12,223 bases of DNA from Thermoplasmatota archaeon (GTDB lineage Archaea; Thermoplasmatota; E2; DHVEG-1), in assembly GCA_016930995.1 (NCBI GenBank), contig JAFGFQ010000056.1, positions 1-12,223 on the forward strand, read 5' to 3'. Within the stretch, counting starts at the first letter, position 1, and every line of letters begins with the position of its first letter. The notes beneath the pieces are model-generated. The model was not told the origin of the DNA. It made no database searches and worked only from the letters and a program-made list of their open reading frames with translations. Positions 7,507 to 12,223 of the stretch are shown in pieces. Both the position numbers and the translations under genes were made by a program.

Positions 7507-9696
7507 ATGAATCATTTCAGAAACACATTTGCGGTCTCACAGCTTATTAGTGAAATCCTTCTGCTTGCTATTGCAGTCATCTTTGTATCCGTACTCTATA
7601 CGCAGGTACTGGGTGCACCAGGGCCACAAGATACCACCTATGTTACCATTATCGGAAGGATGGACGACGGACAGCCTGTGTTTGATTTACAACGTGGAGA
7701 ATCACTTGAACCGGAAACAAAAATCTATCTGACCATCGCTGGAGGATACAATAAGAGCATTTACACCCTTGATGAATTTTTTGGATATAATTTCATGGGA
7801 AATCACACCTGGGACATCGGGGAACAAATAAGAATCCCCCTGGAAAATGTCACGGGATATGGAGCACCGCAAGTAGAAGGAACGATTGTTGATACAAACA
7901 CAAATACGATTGTTTTCTGGGGAGTTCTCCAGGAAGGCCTCATCACCGGTCACAAAGGCGGGATATGGCATTTTGATGAGGATTTTTGGCACATTAATGT
8001 TACTGGCGAAGTCAAGGACTCTTCTGGGAACATGAACCATGGTATCGCCAGAAACAATGCACAAATCATCAATGGAACCACCCAGCCAATAAACATGGTT
8101 CATCATAATTCTGGGTATTTTAATGTCTTACGTGACGCGTATGTTCGTGTTCCTTCCTCCTGGTCCCTGAACATCAGCAATGCAATCACTGTTGAAGCAT
8201 GGATGAAACCACAAGAGCTCCCACCAGTATTAGACATCGTTGACCTTGAAGAAAAATTTGGGTATACTCCGTATCTCATTCATGTTAGTGGCGAATGCTA
8301 CGCCATTGTCAGTGAAGACCAGGCAAAAAAAGGCACACTTCAGACAGTTCTCATCGACCCTGAAGGAGGAATCACCAATATCAGTCTTATGTATTTCGGA
8401 AGCGCCCAAGGAAGCATCTTACTGCGACCAACAATTACTCAGATGACAGAAACAATGTATCTTGTTGCTTTTAACTCAAAAATCGGTGGAAAACTCTATC
8501 TTCATCTGAAGACCTTTAACATCACCTCTGAGGGCGCGATTCAGTATACCGGATATGAGATGATATTCCAAGATTATCCAACTTCTGGCAACGAACCAAA
8601 CCGACCCAGTCTCCGAAGAATTACGAATAATCTCTGTGCCATCGCCTACTGGACACCTAACGCTGGCGGTATCCTCAAAACAGTTCACATCACGCCAACA
8701 GGGATGTTTGATATATCCGGTGTGAACATGCTGTGTTATGATGCAACCGCCGGGTATGAGCCATTCCTCTTCAATGTTTCCAGGGACGTCACCGGTCTTG
8801 CCTATCGAGGTTCGTCAACGCATGGGATTCTGAAAACATTCAATATCACCTCCACAGGACATATAAGTTATACAGGAAAGATGACCGAGTTTGACTCCAT
8901 CTCCGGCTATGAACCCTCAGTGACACAGGTATACGGGAAGATGTATACAATTGCATACCGAAATATAAACGATGAAGGTTGCATAAAAACATACAGTCTC
9001 TCACCGAACGGTTCGATTGCCTGGACTGGAAAGATAGCGATCTTCGAAGATGAGATTGCTTGTTTTGCCCCTTGCATAACTCCTGCTGTCGATGATTTTT
9101 ATGTCATCGCGTATTGCACGGGGAATAGCGGGAGCACCACTGGTTATATCACATCCGTTAAAATTTTAATTGACGGTTCTGTAATACTCCAGATGGATAC
9201 ACGAAGAGAATTCAAAATAGACGGCAGGGACCGATGTTACAATCCGATTATCCGACATATCACTGAGCATTTATTCGCGATAAGTTTCACTGGGCCAACT
9301 GATCACCCCGGGGAACTTATTACGATTAATGTCGGAATGGACACCTATCTTCCGCATCGGGGAATTACCAAGCTAGGCTCCTATGGGATCTATGCAAATA
9401 CTACTACGGTCGTCGGCAGTATTAACAACATCATGGTCTCTCATGCGATCTCCTCTGGGTGGCATCATATCGCTTTGACCTATGATGGGTCCTTCATACG
9501 ATTATATATCAATGCTTCGTTAGCTGGAGAAATATTCTATCCGAATCATCAGATCGCTCAGACCCCAGCAGATTTATTCTTCGGACGGAACTATCATGGA
9601 TATATCGATGAAATCGCGATTTATGACCAAGCCCTCAGTCAAACGCAGCTGCAAAATCATTTCACAAATCCTGGAACGTACGAACAATATCGCTAA
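7507..9696 (+). CDS. Giant pilin with LamG-like domain split by seven propeller-like repeats
   Basis: This 729-residue surface protein is probably an adhesin carried on the pilus. Residues 1-33 form a class III signal (FAVSQLISE then a hydrophobic helix). Residues about 40-145 match the head of the small pilin at 6029: RGESLEPETKIYLTIAG, TWDIGE (101-106) and NTNTIVFWGVLQEG. Residues 152-237 begin a concanavalin/LamG fold (GIWHFDE, DSSGNMNHGIA, AYVRVPSSWSLN, AITVEAWMKPQ). The fold resumes at about 613-718 (SSGWHHIALTYDGSFIRLYIN, HGYIDEIAIYDQALS). Between them lie seven repeats of about 52 residues: an aromatic-x-Pro element (P255, P308, P367, P419, P470, P522, P580), then a Y-x-I-A-Y-like strand, then G-x-L/I-K-T-x-x-I/L. 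This count fits a seven-bladed beta-propeller. There are about thirteen N-glycosylation sequons. The carbohydrate-binding role is inferred from LamG. The gene is intact. Confidence 0.88.
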   Translation: MNHFRNTFAVSQLISEILLLAIAVIFVSVLYTQVLGAPGPQDTTYVTIIGRMDDGQPVFDLQRGESLEPETKIYLTIAGGYNKSIYTLDEFFGYNFMGNHTWDIGEQIRIPLENVTGYGAPQVEGTIVDTNTNTIVFWGVLQEGLITGHKGGIWHFDEDFWHINVTGEVKDSSGNMNHGIARNNAQIINGTTQPINMVHHNSGYFNVLRDAYVRVPSSWSLNISNAITVEAWMKPQELPPVLDIVDLEEKFGYTPYLIHVSGECYAIVSEDQAKKGTLQTVLIDPEGGITNISLMYFGSAQGSILLRPTITQMTETMYLVAFNSKIGGKLYLHLKTFNITSEGAIQYTGYEMIFQDYPTSGNEPNRPSLRRITNNLCAIAYWTPNAGGILKTVHITPTGMFDISGVNMLCYDATAGYEPFLFNVSRDVTGLAYRGSSTHGILKTFNITSTGHISYTGKMTEFDSISGYEPSVTQVYGKMYTIAYRNINDEGCIKTYSLSPNGSIAWTGKIAIFEDEIACFAPCITPAVDDFYVIAYCTGNSGSTTGYITSVKILIDGSVILQMDTRREFKIDGRDRCYNPIIRHITEHLFAISFTGPTDHPGELITINVGMDTYLPHRGITKLGSYGIYANTTTVVGSINNIMVSHAISSGWHHIALTYDGSFIRLYINASLAGEIFYPNHQIAQTPADLFFGRNYHGYIDEIAIYDQALSQTQLQNHFTNPGTYEQYR
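8260..9342 (+). repeat. Seven approximately 52-residue protein repeats inside the giant pilin
   Basis: The repeats are visible at the protein level; the DNA copies have diverged. The marker prolines are spaced 53, 59, 52, 51, 52 and 58 residues apart. Each is followed about 10 residues later by a short hydrophobic strand (CYAIVSE, MYLVAFN, LCAIAYW, VTGLAYR, MYTIAYR, FYVIAYC, LFAISFT). The number and period fit blades of a beta-propeller. Confidence 0.7.
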
Positions 9697-9750
9697 GTAA
9701 TAAACACGAGACTCTCTTGTATTTTAGAACATAGCAGAGTGTTGGTCTGT

Positions 9751-10533
9751 CTATTCGATTTCAGAGTAGACTTCCTTGTTCGGGCTGACAACAATTCCCT
9801 TTTCAGTGATGTTCATGGCGACAATTCTCTTCTGATGCTTTGCTCCACGCATCTTCAGGACTTCAATAGCATTCTCCCGGGTGTTCTGTCTGCGGATATT
9901 GTAGATGACGACCACACCATCCGCTAAAAACTCTTCGACACCGGTTGGTGAAAACACCTCTGGAATCTGCTGGGTTTCTGTGATGAGAAACGTTGTTGCA
10001 CCAATCTTTTCGAAAAACCGAAACAATCGTTCGACATAAAACCGGTAGGATTGTTCTTTTCCCTGAAATGTTGAGGAAATTGCAGTCAAGGAATCCAGCA
10101 CAATGAAATCTGGTTTGAACCCTACGGTGTCGGTAATGGATAATGGTTCTAGTTCCATCAGCAGCGGGTCGACTTCCTTTGTCATCATCGCCTGAATGTC
10201 ACTGCCGCTTTTCTTGTCATAATAATAAATTTCAGCTGTTAAAAACCGTTTGATTTTGAAATTCCCTGAACTCATCAGCGCCTCAGGATTCCATCCGAAG
10301 TCTCTCATATGTTGGAGTAAACGATCTTCGGATTCCTCAAATCCCATAAAGTAACATTTTTTCCCTTGGGACGCATGATGTGCAAGGATTTGTAAGCAGA
10401 AATTTGTTTTCCCAGAACCAGTTCCACCAGCAATGAGCACAGAGGAACCTTTTGGGATTCCCTGTTCAAAAAGATCATCAAATCCAGGGATGCCGGTTTT
10501 GATATATTTTGTAGACTCTTCTGCGAATTTCAT
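9751..10533 (-). CDS. Single-domain KaiC-like (RecA/RadA superfamily) ATPase
   Basis: This 260-residue cytoplasmic ATPase of the KaiC family has Walker A GGTGSGKT at residues 36-43, the FEES glutamate pair after strand 2 (65-68), Walker B FIVLDSL (143-149) and the family end VEEFLADGVVVIYN...VLKMRG..H (199-233). All key residues are present. Archaeal single-domain relatives include ArlH/FlaH, which works with the archaellum ATPase, as well as signalling proteins with no motor. It converges on the pilus locus with 54 bases between stops, so a link to the pilus ATPase is possible but is not shown by co-transcription. An in-frame GTG at 10545 lies inside the gaggtggtgg ribosome binding site. With GAGGTG at 10548-10543 spaced nine bases before ATG 10533, the ATG is the real start. 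No receiver or other partner domain is fused. Confidence 0.9.
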   Translation of the reverse strand: MKFAEESTKYIKTGIPGFDDLFEQGIPKGSSVLIAGGTGSGKTNFCLQILAHHASQGKKCYFMGFEESEDRLLQHMRDFGWNPEALMSSGNFKIKRFLTAEIYYYDKKSGSDIQAMMTKEVDPLLMELEPLSITDTVGFKPDFIVLDSLTAISSTFQGKEQSYRFYVERLFRFFEKIGATTFLITETQQIPEVFSPTGVEEFLADGVVVIYNIRRQNTRENAIEVLKMRGAKHQKRIVAMNITEKGIVVSPNKEVYSEIE

Positions 10534-10542
10534 TATTTCCAC

Positions 10543-10548
10543 CACCTC
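10543..10548 (-). promoter_or_regulatory. Ribosome binding site that fixes the KaiC-like start
   Basis: GAGGTG on the minus strand precedes ATG 10533 by nine bases. It overlaps the alternative GTG start at 10545, which argues against that start. Confidence 0.7.
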
Positions 10549-10620
10549 AGTGTATTTTTAGAATTCCTAATCTGTATAGATTTTCTCCTCTTAATATTCT
10601 TTGCATCGTTCTGAGTACAT

Positions 10621-10626
10621 AAAAAA
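10621..10626 (-). terminator. T6 tract after the 42-residue zinc-ribbon gene
   Basis: On the minus strand a six-T run lies 45 bases after the stop of the zinc-ribbon gene at 10671-10799. It would separate that gene from the KaiC-like gene. Confidence 0.4.
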
Positions 10627-10670
10627 GCTATAGTTCGTCTTGGGGGAGTTTATGATTATTTATTTCCAGC

Positions 10671-10799
10671 CTATAAGAGAATAATTTCACCGCCACAGTT
10701 TGGGCAATTATTCCCCTCAAGTATCCCCATTTCTTTTAAACTACCGGTTTTTGGTAATACTCTTCCGCAATCTGTACATTTTACGTAAGTAAAAGACAT
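10671..10799 (-). CDS. 42-residue zinc-ribbon protein (first of three)
   Basis: The translation begins MSFTYVKCTDCGRVLPKTGS and has two knuckles, C8-x2-C11 and C32-P-N-C35, placed as in a treble-clef or zinc-ribbon fold that binds one Zn ion. There is nothing else in the protein but a 20-residue linker. A TATA element (tttatataaa, minus strand, about 10820-10830) is centred 26 bases before the ATG, so the transcript is probably leaderless. This promoter and the intact four-cysteine pattern support a real gene despite its size. Its function is unknown. Similar archaeal mini-ribbons may bind RNA, DNA or RNA polymerase. It lies between the KaiC-like gene and a small membrane protein gene on the same strand, each with its own promoter. 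Confidence 0.7.
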   Translation of the reverse strand: MSFTYVKCTDCGRVLPKTGSLKEMGILEGNNCPNCGGEIILL

Positions 10800-10819
10800 A
10801 AAAAACACTTTCCCCATTT

Positions 10820-10832
10820 ATTTATATAAAAA
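10820..10832 (-). promoter_or_regulatory. TATA-box promoter, leaderless type, for the 42-residue zinc ribbon
   Basis: The box reads ttttatataaataa on the minus strand and is centred about 26 bases before ATG 10799. That predicts transcription starting at or next to the start codon. Confidence 0.55.
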
Positions 10833-10915
10833 AGTCATATATAATACTTTTGGAAGGTTGTTAGTAATTGAAAAAGATGATATCTTCTGATTATATAAAA
10901 AATCGAATTACACAT

Positions 10916-11209
10916 CTATTTTTTTCTGCGATGATATAATACTATTAAAAGGTATAAAATCCCAGTTAAAAGAATATAGGATACTAAAAAAAGTAGAATC
11001 CAAATCTGAAAATAAAATGGATTACCTTCAGCGATTGTATACGCAGTTTTTCCAGAAACATTTGAATTGTTCATATTTGAAAGATAAAATTGAAATACAT
11101 TCGATATCCCATTCAGATATTGGAATAAAAAAATGGCGAGAACGGTTCCATTGATGATTGTCGAGAGTATTAATGCTATGGAAAGTGTTTTCCAATGTAT
11201 CTCTTTCAT
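10916..11209 (-). CDS. 97-residue two-helix membrane protein, unknown function
   Basis: The protein starts MKEIHWKTLSIALILSTIIN. It has two hydrophobic helices (about 8-30 and 66-92) joined by a polar loop rich in Asn and Ser (NMNNSNVSGKT), and ends in a basic tail (YHRRKK), so both ends probably face the cytoplasm. One loop sequon (NVS) would be outside. A TTG at 11251 extends the frame by 14 codons, but a TATA element (minus strand, about 11239-11249) sits at that place and predicts transcription from about 11218, just before ATG 11209. The ATG is therefore the start and the mRNA is nearly leaderless. I recognise no family. The DNA is AT-rich compared with the pilus genes. It could be a small accessory subunit or an unrelated orphan. 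Confidence 0.6.
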   Translation of the reverse strand: MKEIHWKTLSIALILSTIINGTVLAIFLFQYLNGISNVFQFYLSNMNNSNVSGKTAYTIAEGNPFYFQIWILLFLVSYILLTGILYLLIVLYHRRKK

Positions 11210-11237
11210 TTTGTGAGATGTATTGTAAGATTTTTTT

Positions 11238-11250
11238 ACCTTATAAATCA
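11238..11250 (-). promoter_or_regulatory. TATA-box promoter of the small membrane protein gene
   Basis: The minus-strand element gatttataaggt lies about 35 bases before ATG 11209. The predicted leader is about 9 bases and holds no ribosome binding site. Confidence 0.5.
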
Positions 11251-11310
11251 ATCGTTAATTAAGTATCTGGTATTGAAAAGATAAAAAGTTGCATGAGTAC
11301 GTAGGCAGCG

Positions 11311-11451
11311 TTACTGGCGGACGAATGCTTGGCCTAAGAATGTATCACAGTGTGGGCACGAGAAGAAGTGAAAATTACCATGGTATGTCCGCACGTTTTT
11401 TATCTTAATTTTACTGGCAACAAATTTTTCTTTACAATATGGGCATTTCAT
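11311..11451 (-). CDS. 46-residue zinc-ribbon protein (second of three)
   Basis: The translation begins MKCPYCKEKFVASKIKIKNV and contains C3-P-Y-C6 and C32-P-H-C35, the paired knuckles of a zinc ribbon, with a basic segment (KIKIKNVR) between them. A clear ribosome binding site, GAGGTG on the minus strand at 11466-11461, lies nine bases before the ATG, and no stop interrupts the frame. The basic middle suggests nucleic-acid contact, but that is inference. Its neighbours on the same strand are another mini-ribbon gene upstream and the two-helix membrane protein gene downstream. The T-run after the stop is weak, so read-through into the next gene is possible. The protein resembles no characterised factor closely enough to name it. 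Confidence 0.75.
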   Translation of the reverse strand: MKCPYCKEKFVASKIKIKNVRTYHGNFHFFSCPHCDTFLGQAFVRQ

Positions 11452-11545
11452 TTCCTAGCACCTCAAGAGTTAGTATTTCCTTGTTTTACTTAAATGATTT
11501 GTTTCAAGTGGGTTATCTAGAATGAGAGAAAGCAAAATCACATGA

Positions 11546-11674
11546 TTACTGATCTTCGATTCTTTTTGAACCACAATAGGGGCACGTAAAGAGTTTCCTC
11601 CCATTCGCATTTCGTCGTATTTGTTTTAATCTGTTTAGAAAATTTTTTCCACAGCCAAAGCAGTGCCATACCAT
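11546..11674 (-). CDS. 42-residue zinc-ribbon protein (third of three)
   Basis: The translation begins MVWHCFGCGKNFLNRLKQIR and contains C5-F-G-C8 and C31-P-Y-C34, again two zinc knuckles about 22 residues apart, with a strongly basic middle (NRLKQIRRNANGRK). Reading in the other two minus frames loses the paired cysteines. Upstream on the minus strand are aaggatg as a weak ribosome binding site and a TATA element at about 11713-11724 that predicts a leader of about 18 bases. The gene is first in a run of four tiny minus-strand genes. Its role is unknown. Its layout resembles the other two ribbons, but the linker sequences differ, so recent duplication is not evident. Confidence 0.7.
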   Translation of the reverse strand: MVWHCFGCGKNFLNRLKQIRRNANGRKLFTCPYCGSKRIEDQ

Positions 11675-11711
11675 TTTCGTGCATCCTTCTTACTATATGT
11701 TTTTGTTTTAG

Positions 11712-11724
11712 AAGATATAAATAC
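11712..11724 (-). promoter_or_regulatory. TATA-box promoter for the third zinc-ribbon gene
   Basis: The minus-strand element agtatttatatc is centred about 44 bases before ATG 11674, giving a predicted transcription start near 11692. Confidence 0.45.
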
Positions 11725-11807
11725 TTTTTCGTTTACGAGGGTTTCAGGAGAAACTGTTTACAAAAGGAGACCGTGGTTTGATTCCAAAAAACAAGGCAAT
11801 CGTATTC

Positions 11808-11842
11808 TTCGAAAACCTTCCAAAAATTCGAAAATCCTCCAA
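11808..11842 (+). repeat. Tandem direct repeat (19-base period) upstream of the secreted protein gene
   Basis: TTCGAAAACCTTCCAA (11808-11823) and TTCGAAAATCCTCCAA (11827-11842) match at 14 of 16 positions and end right at a TATA-like element. Two copies about two helical turns apart and next to the promoter suggest a binding site for a regulator acting on this gene. Confidence 0.5.
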
Positions 11843-11854
11843 TAATATATTAAT
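11843..11854 (+). promoter_or_regulatory. TATA-box promoter of the secreted protein gene
   Basis: The element taatatattaat is centred near 11848. Transcription is predicted near 11872-11876, giving a leader of about 33 bases that contains the ribosome binding site aaaggagat at 11890-11898. Confidence 0.5.
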
Positions 11855-11906
11855 ACGGTGGCCTCCTAAATATGGCAGTAAGAACAAAAAAAGGAGATAT
11901 CAAAAT

Positions 11907-12223
11907 ATGAAATGGAAAATATGGATTATCGCAATCGCAGCCCTCCTGCTTTTCTCAGGTGTGGTTTCAGCTGCGCAACAACAGGCCGGAAATTGTCAAT
12001 GTCAACAAGAGAAAAACCAGGGTCAACCATTGCCTGGCGGGAATGGACTTATGCAACAGTTTCGGAACAGAATCCGGGATATGCTCGGGATGTGTCAAGG
12101 GGGAGCCAACCTCACAGAACTTACTGGTGTTATGACCTATGATGGGGCGAACTTTTACATTGAACTTGTTGAGCTGCATTTCGGACCAACCTGGTATATC
12201 ACCTCAGCAGTATCCGCAGTCGA
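11907..12223 (+). CDS. Secreted protein with signal peptide and CxC motif (3' end outside window)
   Basis: The protein starts MKWKIWIIAIAALLLFSGVV, a classic Sec signal peptide with probable cleavage near residue 22 (VSA-A). The mature start is Gln-rich with a CQC motif (Cys30 and Cys32) and a further cysteine at about residue 63. A Gly-rich stretch (LPGGNG) and a beta-looking segment (TGVMTYDGANFYIELVELHFG) follow before the window ends. The start is well supported: aaaggagat lies eight bases before the ATG. Another frame (11912 onward) is only a shadow. At least 105 residues are visible and the full length is unknown. The cysteines could hold a metal or form disulfides. I do not recognise the family. 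Confidence 0.75.
   Translation, partial: MKWKIWIIAIAALLLFSGVVSAAQQQAGNCQCQQEKNQGQPLPGGNGLMQQFRNRIRDMLGMCQGGANLTELTGVMTYDGANFYIELVELHFGPTWYITSAVSAV

Noticed and set aside
10570..10583. Palindrome-like atct....agat before the KaiC-like gene
   Set aside because: Only four base pairs match, which is expected by chance in AT-rich DNA.
11741..11754. Small perfect hairpin (GTTTC-AGGA-GAAAC)
   Set aside because: A five-pair stem alone is too short to call a regulatory RNA or terminator.
11663..11845. 60-codon plus-strand frame
   Set aside because: It covers the divergent promoter region and the direct repeats, has no ribosome binding site, and the repeats explain its sequence pattern.
1..12223. 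CRISPR array, insertion sequence, tRNA or rRNA gene
   Set aside because: No regularly spaced DNA repeats, transposase motifs, terminal inverted repeats or cloverleaf-like segments were seen.

Overview
The window looks archaeal, most likely from an uncultured euryarchaeote and perhaps related to Thermoplasmatota. The assignment rests on gene content: class III (archaeal) pilin signal peptides, a FlaI/VirB11-like ATPase paired with a duplicated TadC/FlaJ-like membrane protein, a single-domain KaiC-like ATPase, a PKD/thrombospondin-type-3 surface protein, and TATA-box promoters about 25 bases before starts. It also rests on GGAGGTGAT-type ribosome binding sites. No rRNA or other phylogenetic marker is present, so the lineage below archaea is inference.

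Layout. Bases 1-747 (+) hold the C-terminal part of a UbiA-family prenyltransferase cut by the window edge. Bases 972-2084 (+) encode a secreted calcium-binding-repeat/PKD protein. Bases 2234-2365 (+) encode a 43-residue ribbon-helix-helix-like protein. Bases 2513-9696 (+) form a type IV pilus-like locus: secretion ATPase, platform protein (start overlapping the ATPase stop by one base), a small pilin, a second pilin-like protein, and, behind its own promoter, a 729-residue giant pilin. The giant pilin has the small pilin's head fused to a LamG lectin-like domain, and that domain appears to be split by a seven-repeat, propeller-like insertion.

Bases 9751-10533 (-) encode a KaiC-like ATPase convergent with the pilus locus. 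Upstream of it on the minus strand is an AT-rich stretch with four tiny genes: three zinc-ribbon proteins of 42, 46 and 42 residues and one 97-residue two-helix membrane protein. Bases 11907-12223 (+) start a secreted protein that runs off the window, behind a promoter with a tandem 19-base direct repeat.

How the parts may fit. The ATPase and platform protein would assemble pilin-like subunits into a surface filament. The small pilin is a candidate main subunit, and the giant pilin a candidate adhesin displaying a sugar-binding head. The KaiC-like ATPase may play a part like ArlH in archaella or act as an independent regulator; only gene position supports this. No prepilin peptidase is encoded here, so processing must rely on an enzyme elsewhere. 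The small ribbon-helix-helix-like gene just before the operon is a natural candidate for its regulator.
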